64,000 nucleotides of DNA, from the NCBI GenBank assembly GCA_027627225.1, contig CM051036.1:36292426-36356425 (forward strand), read 5' to 3'. This stretch comes from Congeria kusceri. Taxonomy: Eukaryota; Mollusca; Bivalvia; Myida; Dreissenidae. This document shows, piece by piece, positions 1-12,860 of this stretch. Each line of letters begins with the position of its first letter. Position 1 is the first letter of the stretch. The position numbers and the translations under genes are program-made. The notes under the pieces were generated by a model. The model was not told the DNA's origin. It did no database searches and was given only the letters and a program-made list of their open reading frames with translations.

Positions 1-1250
1 AAACTAGGTTCCAGGACTGGTATAATTTATGATATGTGACCTATGGTTTTAGGACAACTATAGTTTATGACATGTGACCTACATGGACATGGTTCTGACT
101 GCTATAGTTTATGACATGTGATCAACATGGACTAGGGTCCTTAGGACTGCTATAATTTGTGACATGTGATCTACATGGACTATGTTCCAGGAATGCTATA
201 GGTTCAAGGACTGCTATAATTTATATGTGACCTAAATGGACTAGGTTTTTTTCAGGACTGTTATAGGTTATGACATGAGACCTACATGGACTAGGTTCCA
301 TCACTGCTATAGGTTATGACATGCAACCTACATGGACTAGGTTCCAGGACTGCTTATAGTTTATGACATGCGACCTACATGAACTAGGTTCCAGGACTGC
401 TATACCATTATAGTTTATGACATGTGACCTACATGTACATGGTTCCAGGACTGCTATAGTTTATGACATGTGACCTACATGTACATGGTTCCAGGACCAC
501 TATAGTTTATGACATGTAACCTACATGTACATGGTTTCAGGACAACTATAGTTTATGATATGTGACCTACATGTACATGTTTCCAGGACTGCTATAGTTT
601 ATGACATGTGATCTACATGAACTAGGTTTCAGGACTGCTATAGTTTATGAAATGTGACCTACATGAACTAGGTTCCAGGACTGCTATCATTTATACGTGA
701 CCCACATGGACTACGTTCCAGGACTGCTTTAGTTACAACATGTGATCTACATGGACTGCTATAGGTTATGACATGTTACCTACATGGACTAGGTTCCAGT
801 AATGCTATAGGTTATGACATGTGACCTACATGGACTGCTATAGTCATGACATATGATCTACATATACTGGGTTCCAGGACTGCTATAGTTTATGACATGT
901 GATCTACATGGACTTAGTTACAGGACTGCTATAGGTTATGACATGTGACCTGCATGAACTACTATAGTTGTGACATATGATCTACATATACTGGGTTCCA
1001 GGACTGCTATAGTTTATGATATGTGATCTACATGGACTTAGTTCCAGGACCACTACAGGTTATGACATGGTTCCAGGACTGCTATAGTTATGGCTATAGT
1101 TATGGCATATGATCTACTTGGACTAGGTTCCTGGAGGACTGCTATAGTTACGGCATGTGACATAAATGGACTTGGTTCTAGGACCACTATAGGTTATGAC
1201 ATTATAAATTATGACCACCTACATGGACTTGGTTGCAGTACAACTAAAGG
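1..1250. repeat. Degenerate 46-bp tandem repeat array
   Basis: About 25 imperfect copies of a unit near 46 bp with the core 'gacctacatggactaggtt' followed by 'ccaggactgctatagttta'. Copies differ by substitutions and small deletions, and truncated units are common from 700 onward. The array runs off the left edge. Short reading frames inside it follow the repeat and are not genes. Confidence 0.93.
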
Positions 1251-2807
1251 TTTTGTAACAAAGAGAAAGGTCTGTTTAAATAAAAATATAACCTCCGGAT
1301 ACAGATACTGTTTATTAACAAGATGATTCACCTGTTCAAAGTATAAGAAACAAGAGCGAAGACACTGGCTTTAAAAAAACATCTGATAAATCTTCCACGG
1401 CAACAAAAACAACGAAAATAGTTTATTTTCTCAAGAATGCTCAGATCAGTGTATATCAAAAGATCTGACATGCTTTTGATACTTACACATCACTCACGAA
1501 ACACCTTTGCTAAAGCAATACACCCATATCACTTGGTGTTTTTTAACTGTAGATCTGGCACAAATCCCACACCCTACTGCAAGGAACAACTACCTTACTG
1601 TTTCAATCAGCAAACCAAGTATCCCATCAAAGAGACTCGGAGAAATTAACATTGCGGACAAATAAAACCTAATTTATGACGGAATTAAACACATATTCTA
1701 CATTTACTTAAACTGAAACTTACATGTTTCATGTAAGGCAACATCAAAAACACTTTAAAATATGGTTTTCCAATTCAAAGATTCTTTGATTCATTTGTGG
1801 ATTTTAAAAACAAACCAAAAGCCTCTTAAAATTTCAGAAAAGTGCCATAAAACTGTCTTTGATACAGCACAAAAGGCCACAATGCAGTGGGTCTAATTTT
1901 AATAGAACATCTTTGTTAAATAGCCTACTAGTAAAAACAAACTATAATAACCACCAATATTTCATGCTGACGACACATCCAAGTCAGAAGTTCAACAAGC
2001 TGCAAACTTCTATCAAACAATGATTTAAAACCTTCTTAACATATTTCTTATCAAATGCTTTGATGCATTATGTCTACGGAAAGTACATATGAAAAGTACA
2101 TGTGCACATTATCTATTTTTGGCCGCACATTTTCTTTTCCGACTGAAAATTACTCCGTTTTGGAAGACTCGCAAAAATGAAAGTTAAAAAAAAAAGTATT
2201 GTTTTAAACTGTTATTTAAATACCACTGAGGGTAATGCATCCAACAGCCTAAAGTATAAACTGTATTAATAGTTCCTGTTTATGTCACATTAGCATCAAA
2301 TCTGCATCAATTGTACTTTATATGTAAATATCATGTTTTCACAGTTGTATCATATTTGTATAATAGGGCAATAACACTTGTTTACATACGTCTGTGACGG
2401 ATATTTTCAACATAAAGATTTAGTAGAATGTGACCTTGGGTAGGTGTACAATTTTAATTTTGTTTGTACAATCTTGACTTCCTGCTATACACTGAACAAC
2501 CAAAGTATGTTGAAATATTTACATTTAATTCCACAGGAGCACTTGAACAAGTGTTGGGACAGTGTTCTACAAAAGCCTAGTTTTATTGTGAGAATACACT
2601 GTGGCTGTGTAATTTGGTTTGTCTTATTTTTGGGTGGACCACTGTACATTCGCCCATTAGTCATTGGCCACTGTTGAACCATATAAAAATCATCATTTGT
2701 GAGATCTCTAATCTTAATCGCTAATTCTAAAATACAGAATAATCACAACAGCTGACTGCATTTAATGACCAATGAGTAAAATTATGTATAATAAATGGCA
2801 AAGTTTT
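1251..2807. other. AT-rich DNA, no gene recognised
   Basis: Both strands were read and no exon with convincing codon use and splice borders was found. Small open frames at 1437-1649 and 2444-2682 are AT-rich and resemble no family I know. Confidence 0.55.
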
Positions 2808-3006
2808 TAGGTCGCGGTGGCGTAGTGGATATGGTGTCCGCCTAGCGATCGGGAGGTCCCGGGTTCGAACCTTACTGGGAGCGTTCTCAAGATCTCCCCC
2901 AAGACACCAAGTACTGGTTCTACCCAGGAAACGGACTCGAGAGTGTCTCTATAAGCCTTCGGCTTTCGATGCAATCGAGCTAAAATAAATAGGTTTAAAC
3001 TAAACT
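2808..3006 (+). mobile_element. tRNA-derived SINE, family A, copy 1
   Basis: The head is tRNA-like. A box A match (tggcgtagtgg) lies near 2818 and a box B match (ggttcgaacct) near 2863, so the internal Pol III promoter looks intact. The body contains 'gggagcgttctcaagatct' and ends in 'aaaataaataggtttaaac'. An 8-bp direct repeat AAAGTTTT flanks it (2800-2807 and 3007-3014), as expected for a target-site duplication. A second copy is at 19503-19890. Confidence 0.85.
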
Positions 3007-3151
3007 AAAGTTTTCAAAAAAGTATTATAAAATGTGTAGTATTGGTTTATTGTCCATAATCTGAGCTTGTCATATCCAAGAAATAATTGAACTTCAGGAT
3101 TTCTACTAAAAAACTGCATTTAAAAAACATTTACTCGTGACTTTGCCCAAG

Positions 3152-3356
3152 AGACGTGTCGTGGGAAAACCGGGCTTAATGCATTGTGCGTAATCCAGGA
3201 CAGCACTTTCCGCTTTTATGGTATTTTCTGTTTCAATAAAGCCTTTCTAAACATAAATCCACAGTAGACGAAAGAGTCTACCCGGATTAGCCTGTGAGGA
3301 CTGCACAGGCTAATCCAGGACGACACTATGCACATGCATTAAGCCAGGACACGCCT
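3152..3356. mobile_element. Foldback MITE 'GTGTCGTGGGAAA', copy 1
   Basis: The left end reads 'acgtgtcgtgggaaaacc' and the right end carries the inverted 'ggacacgcct', with inner arms related to 'taatccaggacgacac'. It shares the 'ctttccgcttttatggtatt' core with the copies at 18030, 35151 and 57806. No coding capacity. This copy is decayed at its right terminus. Confidence 0.85.
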
Positions 3357-4960
3357 CATATTTATTAGAATTCTGAGTCTGAGTTGAAGTATGCCATACA
3401 CTGTAAATAAAGGCATCTGTTATGTCACTAAGACTCTAAGAAAAAAATACATTTCCCAATAACAAATGTACTAATGACTGGCTAGACACAAACAAACCAA
3501 CATTCATTCCAATTCATTAAGTAATCTTAATGGAATAGATTAGAAAACCACACCCCCTGCAATTTGTAGACTTTCAGGTAGTCCAATCACTCACAATCAG
3601 TGATACCAATGATATGCTCCATTTATTTTCCTATCTTTCTACATTGCCTTTTGATTTTGCAAGTTAGTGAAACCTGTTTAACCAGATGGAACATTGTTCC
3701 CACATGGCCACCACCAATGAAGGAAACAAACAAGCATGCCACCCTGGTTGCAGTTCCTGTACCATGTTACATCACACAAGGCTGTTTTCTTAAATGCTCC
3801 TCAAACTTGCTGATGCGTGCACCCACACACTAGGTGTTTGTTTAATGCCATGATAAATGAATTAACAGTGGACTTCATGCAAATGAGGTATTCATCATTC
3901 AACAATCTGCCTGTAATTACAGAACAAACATGCTTTACAATTTCAGTACAAACTGAAACAATTAATAAAATTTGGGACATACTGCAAATTCTTTAAGAAA
4001 TATTAATGTCTTGCCTTCTATGAAATTACCTTGCCATACATTCCTTTGAACAAGGGGGTCTACATTTAATTACAGTATCTAAATTCTTCAGATATTGACA
4101 TGTCCTACATTAATCCCACACTTTTACAGAAGTTTAACAACTTCTATGGTTCAATTCTTTTCTATCAAACACAATAATAGATAATGTTAAACTTTGTCCA
4201 TATTCATCAATACACAACAATTGGGACAAAGCCCCATGCAGTCTTTGAAGTACATAAATCTATCTCTAGGTATTCTCCCATTAGGATACATTATCACCAT
4301 TAAAAGGTGACCCTTCTCAACTTAATGATAATACCTATCATGTTAAAACCTCCAGATAATGGGACCACTACAGACATCTAAAGTAAAAATATCACCATAC
4401 AAGCATCAACAACTTGTTAAATCCTTTTTATTTACTTTCTAAACTGTAACAGATTAATTTAATTATTATTTTATCATTGCCGTTCCATCAAAGGTATTTA
4501 ATTTCATCCATTTCGCATACTTTAACTTCATAAAGCTTCATTGACATGATATTTTCAGAAATTTTAGTCGACATAAAACATGCTTGACATTAAATAAACC
4601 AAAGATCTTTTCATAAAAATACTGGGCTTATAGCAAAAAATTACACAATTTGGATAATTATTATTATCAGCTAACTTTGATATGTTACATAACATTAATT
4701 CAAAAGTGTTTTGGTCTGTTTTTTTAAAGTGATTTTTTTGAGGTTCAAACAGAAAGTTAAGTTAGTTTTTACATAATAATTTATGGCAGAAATAACATAC
4801 GCATTGAGATAATTCATTTTTAAATGTTAAAGACTCATATACAGACTGTATTAGAGCATTAAATATAAAAAAATGTTCCAAAATATGATTTTTGTTGAAT
4901 CTTGATTTAAACTGTGCAACTGTGTAAACAGTTACATTTGAAACAGATACAGTACTCGGT
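3357..4960. other. AT-rich DNA, no gene recognised
   Basis: No exon, RNA gene or ordered repeat could be supported. Open frames at 3600-3833 (+) and 4762-4968 (-) have AT-driven composition and no recognisable domain. Confidence 0.5.
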
Positions 4961-4974
4961 ATCAACAAACCAGA

Positions 4975-5289
4975 GCCTGGCCCAGCTAGCTCAGTTGGTA
5001 GAGCGCTGGACTGTCAATCCGGGGATCGTGAGTTCGAACCCCAGCCCAGCCACATAACATGTGTGGGGATTGGTCATGAAATTATTTCTACAGCCGTTCT
5101 CCCCCTACCTCTTATTCAAGTAGGGCAGTTGTCAGTTACTGGCATAGGTATGTGCACTTAGTACTGGTAAACCGCTTACCAGTAGATCGGCTAAGCTTGC
5201 CCAGAAATAATGTGAGTAGGTTAACTGACCGCCGTGATATGAATGAAATACTGTTAAAAACTGTGAAAAATCCCAACAAACAAACAAAC
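4975..5289 (+). mobile_element. tRNA-Asp-like SINE with 14-bp target-site duplication
   Basis: The head (about 4975-5053) carries a perfect box A (tagctcagttgg), an anticodon arm with GTC in the loop, and a box B-like gttcgaacccc. The acceptor and T stems do not pair fully, so this is a SINE head and not a working tRNA gene. The body contains 'agtactggtaaaccgcttac', a central region of the kind found in bivalve SINEs, and it ends in an (AAAC)n tail. A perfect 14-bp repeat ATCAACAAACCAGA flanks the element (4961-4974 and 5290-5303), which fixes both ends and argues for a fairly recent insertion. Confidence 0.92.
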
Positions 5290-5303
5290 ATCAACAAACC
5301 AGA

Positions 5304-7060
5304 ACATCTAAATTAAAGTAAATAACTAAACGGCAGTGAACGAATCACTACAATCTTACTAAGAGTTGCAAAACAGCGTCACATGAAATTTCAATTATAT
5401 GTAGCGCTATCCATTAGTGCATTTACTTGAATGTCACAGGCGAAGTTGCAACGAGATACTTTTCTCTGTCTGAACAAGAATAACTTGCACCAAGATAGTT
5501 TTCTCTGTCTGAACAAAATAACTATGTTACTGTGTAATGCAATTTGTGTCTGAACAAGTTGTGAAAGTGTAATGGTGAACAAGTACACTAAACCAAAGAC
5601 TAGAAAATGTGGTGAATTATTAATTTAGTTGATCGCAGATGCCTTTATTCACGAGCCACTATTTGTGTCCTTTTGCTGTTGTTGTTGTGATGTTAAAGTG
5701 TTTGTTGGCCTATTTCACTCCTGACCAAATCTACTTCTGTCTAATTGATCTTTCGGTTTCAAGTCTCCCCAATGACCCTCCCTGTTCTTGGATCTAGGAC
5801 TAGAGATCAATTGTATAATTTATTCCCTTATAAGACAATTCCTTTGAAGCACTTTGATCATTAATTGTGATTTAATTATATTCCCATTAGCCGACATAAG
5901 ATCAAAGCACTTGAATATTTATTATCATACAGCATTGAGCATCTGTTAAATTACAATTGATAACATTTTGCATATCAATGTTAATGGCACAAAGGTAAAA
6001 TATTCCCAAGTGTCAAATGTGAAGTTATAATCAGAAAGTTTCTACATTTATGGCAAGTGATATTTCAACCATATAAAAACATTTTCTTTAATACAAAGGC
6101 AATTGACGTTTTTTATGATGTAGCTTATAAACGTTTGGGGAATACTAAGGATATCTGATATTTGAAACAAAATACATCGATCGGTACTAAAATGTTGACA
6201 CATTTTTTACGCTAATAACTTCAGTCATACTTTTAATATTAATGTTTCTTGTGTTTTGGATGCATTGGTTTGTTGGTTTATCTATTAACTTTTTGCAAAA
6301 AGTTATGGACAGATTTGCAACAAAATTTTCTGGGAAGGTTTGAAATGGACCAATCAACAAATCATTAGATGTGGGTGGTGATCTTGATCACTGTCTGCAT
6401 CCAGGAATCTTCTAAAGGATCCAGTATTTCTATTATAGGGCAAAGGAGGTAACCTATCACTGGAAAGTTCAATTGTTATGTAGGGTTACATATCTTGGCG
6501 GAGGTCTGTGCTTTCTGAGCGCTTTCTTGTTCTGTTTGCAATTTTTATTCCTATGTAAAATGTTGAAATAAGATATTTTGTTAAGGATGAAAGTATTATA
6601 ATTTTATCTAGTTTAACCGTATTTGCAAAATGATTAAAGTTTGTAACAGGGCTGGGTTTTTTTATATTCAAATGTTTAAATCCAAACAGCTTAAAATCTA
6701 TGCATGTGCCACAAAATTAACTAAATAATTTATTACCTAAAAGTGCTACTGCATTAAAAACAAGGGCATAACAAAGCATACTGTTGTACATACGAATTGT
6801 GTGTAAATAACAACGCTAATTTGGCTATGGAAAGATTTTTTTTTTTTATTTACATCAAAAACAGAGGCCAAAAGTAAGCTAGGAATGAATGGTAAAATAC
6901 CTGACAATAAAATACCCTTTTATTCAAATGAAATTTTTATTGAAGCTAAATTATACAGTTGTATTTGGATTTATTTAACTTTCACAAATAATTGTTACAA
7001 AAAATACAAATTTTAAAGACATTTTGACCTATATAAACCCCTAAAGCTACAATCACAACA
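5304..7060. other. AT-rich DNA, no gene recognised
   Basis: A short imperfect direct duplication ('ttttctctgtctgaacaa') lies at 5459-5518 and a small inverted repeat ('aagcactttgatc') at about 5848-5912. Nothing else could be supported. Confidence 0.5.
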
Positions 7061-7069
7061 ACGCTAGAC

Positions 7070-7445
7070 CATTACACATGGACCATCCAGGATAATCCCC
7101 GACCAAGAGGGGCCTTGATCTGGGCCGATCCTGGATGAAATTACATAAATAGCATCAACGGTCCCTTCGACGATCGATTCACCCGGACTGTCCAGGACCA
7201 TGCAAGACACAACAAGGTAACACTACGGATCCACTCGGTATCAAGACGGTGCCTCCAAGGAACCACTACCGATCATCCCGGTAATGCACAGGACCGTCCT
7301 GGTTAGCCCAGGATGACCCCGGACCCATCATGGTATTCTAGTACAGTGTCATCACGGACCATCACGCACGGACCATCTAGGACTGGCACGGACCGCCAAG
7401 AACCAGCACGGTGGAGCTACCGGACCGGACCAGCATGGTGTTAGG
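7070..7445. repeat. GC-richer island with scattered 'ggaccat' motifs
   Basis: This stretch is distinctly richer in G+C than its surroundings and repeats short motifs such as 'ggaccatc', 'caggacc' and 'cacggacc' without a fixed period. The same style returns at 7795-8100, where a 93-codon open frame on + arises. No protein family is recognisable, so I treat it as an old repeat. Confidence 0.5.
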
Positions 7446-7794
7446 TATAAATATAGCTGCATTTTCGTGACTTCATCATTGCTGCTGCTTTCACCACGCT
7501 TTGAACACCTCTTTTGGCTCATTTGAGACATGTTGACAGCAGGAGTCGCAGACAGAAATGATTTTCAACATGAAAAGTAGCCCCTTTTATATACTTTTTG
7601 GGAACTCATAATGGATTATCCGTAATCATCCATGGTTTACCGTATCATAACTGTGTTTATCCGTATCATCACCGTCTTTATCCGTGATGTTCCAGAACAT
7701 TTTTTTTTTCGTGCTCATCCAAGTTGAAACCGTGTTGGTTCTGTGGTGGACCTTAATCTAACCTAGTAGCTCCGGCATGAAACGTGCTGTGTCC

Positions 7795-8100
7795 TTAAAG
7801 TCCGCAATGGTACCATCTTGTGTCTGGGGTTATCCTGGGCTGTCCGTGTCCACAACTTGTTGGACATAACGTGCCAGTTTGCCCCAGACAAGCACGGTAA
7901 CATTACGGACCTGCATGGTACCAACATGGTTTTATCGACCTACCCAGACCACAATGCATGTCTAAAACTTCCGGGACAGTGCCCAGACCAGGCAGGACCA
8001 TGCCAGACCATCAAAAACCAAATACGGTCAAAAAAGGACACGGATCATACCCTGGATCCAGTCAAGGATTGTCCGCCACAATCCAGGCGGTTGGTGTGAT
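7795..8100 (+). repeat. Second GC-richer island with 'gaccat/ccagacca' motifs
   Basis: Repeated 'ccagaccaggcaggacc'-like words and an open frame at 7818-8099 that follows them. The frame has no upstream splice signal or domain. It probably derives from the same repeat as 7070-7445, and the 346 bp between them is ordinary AT-rich sequence. Confidence 0.45.
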
Positions 8101-8726
8101 TGTAACATAACAAGAATCCTGTTTCTCTGTACTTATATTTTAAAATTTTCTGAACTCTAAACTTCTTCTAAATTTCATTAGTTAGATTCAAAGTTAATAA
8201 GCTTTAAATCTAAATAAAAAATTTAAGAAACCCACTTTTTTCTACTTGTCAACAAGCTCTGTGATCACAACACGCTGCAGCATGTGATGTACCAGGTCCT
8301 CATATTCAGTACAACCATCAAATGAATCCTGCACTTTTAGACTCAAGAAAACGCATGCAAAATTCACATGGAATAAAGCTTACAGCATTTTGTCTCACTA
8401 ATAAATGCACACCACTGACAGGTTTCGCCATTATTTATTCCTTTGATCTAGCAATATTCGTTATAACACACAAAAATATTCGCTAAGAGAATAAAAGGAA
8501 TCCCACAGGTGTCATAGCATCGGTGTAAATTATTAATAACATAATTTCGTACTGAGCGCAGAATGATACAAACATTAACTTTCATCTTGTCTGTCCTTTA
8601 ATGTAGTGTTGTTGTTGTTGTTTTCAAATAATCAAAGCACTGACTGCCAGTTTTCAATGTTATTTAACGCCCTTTTGTGCTCAAGATAGGTACATGACTA
8701 CACTCATTAACCACAATTTTTTCAGG
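8101..8726. other. AT-rich DNA, no gene recognised
   Basis: Only a short (gtt)n run near 8609-8622 stands out. Confidence 0.5.
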
Positions 8727-8962
8727 ATAAATGTACAATCAGTCCAAAATGTATGTCGATAAATGTCCAATCAGTCCAAAATGTATGAGGATAAATGTCC
8801 AATCAGTCCAAAATGTATGAGGATAAATGTACAATCAGTCCAAAATGGATGGGGGTAAATGTACAATCAGTCCAAAATGTATGGGGGTAAATGTACAATC
8901 ATTCCAAAATGTATGGGGGTAAATGTACAATCAGTCCAAAATGTATGGGGGTAAATGTACTT
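8727..8962 (+). repeat. 32-bp tandem array 1
   Basis: Seven full units plus a partial one, starting at 8727, 8759, 8791, 8823, 8855, 8887, 8919 and 8951. The unit has the core 'aatgtacaatcagtccaaaa' followed by 'tgtatggggg' or 'tgtatgagg'. Early units end in 'aggat' or 'tcgat', later ones in 'gggggt', so variants are ordered along the array. Confidence 0.95.
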
Positions 8963-9093
8963 TCAGGAAACTGGCTGGCTTAAATGTACAAACGCAAGCA
9001 ATGAAGTAATCTGAAGTAATGCAGTGGACACAATTAATGAAGATATTAATAATGTTTTTAAAAAGTATTGTTTACACATTCACACCCTTAAAA

Positions 9094-9964
9094 GTCAGAT
9101 ATCACTTATGGGCGTTGTTATTAAAGTCAGATATCACTTAAAGGCGTTGTTATTATTTATTAAAGTCAGATATCACTTATGGGCGTTGTTATTAAAGTCA
9201 GATATCACTTATGGGCATTGTTATTAAAGTCAGATATCATTTATGGGCATTGTTATTAAAGTCAGATATCACTTATGGGCGTTGTTATTAAAGTCAGATA
9301 TCATTTATGGGCGTTGTTATTAAAGTCAGATATCATTTATGGGCGTTGTTATTAAAGTCAGATATCATTTATGGGCATTGTTATTGAAGTCAGATATCAT
9401 TTATGGGCGTTGTTATTAAAGTCAGATATCATTTATGGGCGTTGTTATTAAAGTCAGATATCATTTATGGGCGTTGTTATTAAAGTCAGATATCATTTAT
9501 GGGCGTTGTTATTAAAGTCAGATATCATTTATGGGCGTTGTTATTAAAGTCAGATATCATTTATGGGCATTGTTATTAAAGTCAGATATCATTTATGGGC
9601 GTTGTTATTAAAGTCAGATATCATTTAGGGGCGTTGTTATTAAAGTCAGATATCATTTATGGGCGTTGTTATTAAAGTCAGATATCATTTATGGGCGTTG
9701 TTATTAAAGTCAGATATCATTTATGGGCGTTGTTATTAAAGTCAGATATCATTTATGGGCGTTGTTATTAAAGTCAGATATCATTTATGGGCGTTGTTAT
9801 TAAAGTCAGATATCATTTATGGGCATTGTTATTAAAGTCAGATATCATTTATGGGCGTTGTTATTAAAGTCAGATATCATTTATGGGCGTTGTTATTAAA
9901 GTCAGATATCATTTATGGGCGTTGTTATTAAAGTCAGATATCATTTATGGGCGTTGTTATTAAA
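9094..9964 (+). repeat. 32-bp tandem array 2 (27 units)
   Basis: Twenty-seven near-identical units with the core 'gtcagatatcatttatgggc' followed by 'gttgttattaaa'. Most are exactly 32 bp; unit 2 is 39 bp through a 7-bp insertion. Units 1-4 and 6 have 'cactta' where the rest have 'cattta'; five units carry 'gggcattg' for 'gggcgttg'. The identity of the later units implies recent amplification. The unit is not a multiple of three, so it encodes no repeat protein. Confidence 0.97.
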
Positions 9965-10169
9965 ATTCAATGCGTACGCAAAAAAAAAGAAATTGTGTGC
10001 GTAAATACTCACCCTCATATTGTGTATCTTGTGATTTTCCATGCTTAAATTATGCCTATATGCACCTTATCTGGTCGTCTGCCCTTATATGATACAGAAG
10101 TAAAATCTCACTTGTGGTTGAAGAAGTTCAATGTATTCTTCTAACATCTTATGGAACTATCTGTATATG

Positions 10170-10851
10170 AGGGATGGCATCAAATACCAACATCGGTATT
10201 CGAATATTCGCTTTTCCATTCATTCGAATATTCGCATAAATTATTTTATATGACGATTTAATACTGATTTGCGTGTAGATCTATTGTTGTACTTTCTAAT
10301 TAATGCATAAATTACACGGAATTACGCATACACTTTAAATAATTTAAGGTCCCATGTTAATTGTTCTTTAAATCAAAATGTTTCAATGAGCCACACAATT
10401 TTATCAGTATAGAAACGCAATGTTAAACAAAAAATTGGAGCAACATTTTTCTGTTATACTGGCTGCTTAATGTGTGATCTGTTAGTTATTCTTTGTTATT
10501 AGTTTAACACATACAAATGCGAGTTATAATTACCAATGAACAGTGATGGTTTCATACTGACTGATGTTACTGTGTAATACTTGCGACTTGACGAGTGCCC
10601 GCAGACACTGACCCGTGTATTCAATATCTCTCGATCTGACATGTGACACAGGGCCATTCTAATGAAAACATGGTATTAAGTATGTAATGGTGAAATACTG
10701 CCATTATGTTGACAGAAAAAATACTTGATACAATCGGGAAATTATTGGTTTTGAACAAGAAAAAAATACAAATTAGCAAATATTCAAATAGCGTTTTAAC
10801 TATTCGAATGGCGATCATTCAATCGAATATTCTAATAGTTTTGCCATCCCT
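10170..10851. mobile_element. Non-autonomous hAT-like element
   Basis: The left end 'agggatggcatcaaatacc' and the inverted right end 'ttttgccatccct' form terminal inverted repeats, each followed inward by 'tattcgaata'-type words. The 682-bp interior has only short AT-rich frames on opposite strands (10621-10909) and no transposase. The flanks (tgtatatg / tgtgtata) resemble a decayed 8-bp target duplication, typical of hAT elements. A fragment of the same end is at about 55949-55985. Confidence 0.7.
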
Positions 10852-12239
10852 TGTGTATATAGATTTGAGATCTGTCATTTATGCACCAAAGCCAGTTGCG
10901 CATGGCTGAATGTCTAGTGGGATGTTACATAAATACAGCAAATTCTCCATTTAGTGCCACTGTTGACACCTATTTACAGACTATTTTGGTTTACAAAAGC
11001 AATTTGTAAACCAGATTTGGCCAATGACAGTGTTTTATACTGACAAGCCGTTAAGCTAGTAATTAAAGATATTTTAGAGGCAGTCAAAGAGCAATTAATT
11101 TTTTTCCAAACACAAAAGTATCATATTCACACATTCAACATTTCACCCATAGATCCCTAAGGCACAAGTTTGGAAAGCTTCCCTATTCTATATAATGGTA
11201 TCACTAAAAGTGGTCCATTAATTTTCAGTTACATTTTAGCAGGTGTTTAATGTTAAGATGCATATCTGGAGAAAAGAACCCTGACAAGTTTCCATCACTG
11301 ATAAAACTTTGAAAACTTTTACACTCTGGATAAGCCTTGTAATCTCAAATGAAATCTCACCTATTCTAGCTATATCAAAGGCTGTTAAACCTTTGGCATA
11401 TTATTGCAAAACCATCAAAGCTTGGGCTTTAGCCTATTTACATACAACATTGGATATATCTTGGTGTTTTTTATTAGATAGGAACATGTACGTAAGTTCC
11501 CAATCGTTTGCTTAGAATATTATTGGCTCATATCTTTTAATCCCAGTGCAGGTCTTTGCAAAACATTTTTGTACTGACCAACCCCATCTTTAAATTATTA
11601 ATTTCTAAAACATTCTAGAACGAAAAGTGTTACACAGTAGTACAACAAATAAAATAAAATTATATTTATAAGTACACATGTATTTTTTTTTACTTTGCCC
11701 TGTATATGTTTTACTTTTGAATGAAGACAATAATTACCAGTAATGAACATGTGAGTTCACAAGGATAAAATAATAAGATGAGAATCTCTCAAATATGAAA
11801 GACTTAATTTCCCCACAAAAAATAACCTCCATGAATGAATGGTGATTTTTAATGAGAATTTTCACATAAACCCACCCTATCTACAGGTCATGTCTGATAG
11901 CAACATACCACAGCATTAATGTTTTGATAATTTTATCCAATATACTGTCAATGATCAAGATCAGACTATAAACAAGTAACAGATACTAGACAGGTATTCT
12001 ACAATGATGGACACAAAATAATGCAATATTCTGATAAAAATGAAAAGGCCAATGCTAATTGAAAGTTCATTTCATCCATGGGTCATCCAAGGGGCATATG
12101 CCAGTTAATATGAAGGCTTCTTCTTCAGGGGTAGACATTATTTTCATATTAAAGTTGGTGGGATTTAGTTAACTGGGAGTCAGTCCTAGACAACATGAAA
12201 CTAGTAACTTTTTTATAATTCTGCACCATAAAGTAATCA
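10852..12239. other. AT-rich DNA, no gene recognised
   Basis: Both strands read without finding an exon, RNA gene or ordered repeat. The 68-codon frame at 11309-11515 has no supporting signal. Confidence 0.5.
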
Positions 12240-12860
12240 ATAAGCCTTCCTTTAAGCCCATTCTCGCTGTCCTGGTTTGGCAACCCTGGTAAGCCCCGGT
12301 TAGTGATCCACGGGAAACCCCATCAAACCAGGAGAACAACACCCACGGGAAACCCCATCAAACCAGGAGAACAACACCTAGTGGCACTGTGAACAGCCTT
12401 GATGATTCTGGATGAACCATGTTGATCCAGCTACCAGCCCCAGATGTTTTAAAATGTTGAATACAACCATGAGTCACTGGGAAATATATTAAGAACTGGC
12501 TTAATCCTTGGATTTCCGGGGCAATGCCGATACATTCCTGGGCAGGTCCGGGTCTCTACCCTCCATCAACCTTGATAAACCATAGCATTCGAGTGCGATG
12601 TGGACTGCGGTGAACCCCAGCTTTGGGCCGGCAGAGCTCAGGCGAAGAACGGAATAGCCCCAGTTCGTACCCGTGGAGAATGGGTCTGTAATGGTCTGAG
12701 ACGATTTATCAGCCTGTGAATCGATACTTGTATCCGGAAAATGGCAGTTCACCGATGGATGGGGTCGGTAGGTAGATCCCCATTTCATAAGGGACTGATC
12801 CGGTTTAACAGGATTCGTACAGGACGATCCCGGCTGCATTACGATTAAAGACGGTGAAGC
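12240..12860. repeat. GC-rich island with a 112-codon minus frame
   Basis: This block is far richer in G+C than its flanks. It opens with a 41-bp direct duplication ('cacgggaaaccccatcaa', about 12310 and 12351). A minus-strand open frame (12839-12501) has balanced codon use, but no domain, repeat or motif that I recognise and no clear splice borders. The motif style ('ccggacc', 'ccaggaat') is like that at 7070-8100, so an old repeat is the likelier explanation than a gene. Confidence 0.4.

Noticed and set aside
4975..5053. Functional tRNA-Asp gene
   Set aside because: Acceptor and T stems do not pair fully, and the sequence continues into a SINE body with a tail and target duplication.
9024..9964. 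CRISPR-like direct repeats of 32 bp
   Set aside because: Units are contiguous without spacers and the DNA is eukaryotic; it is a tandem array.
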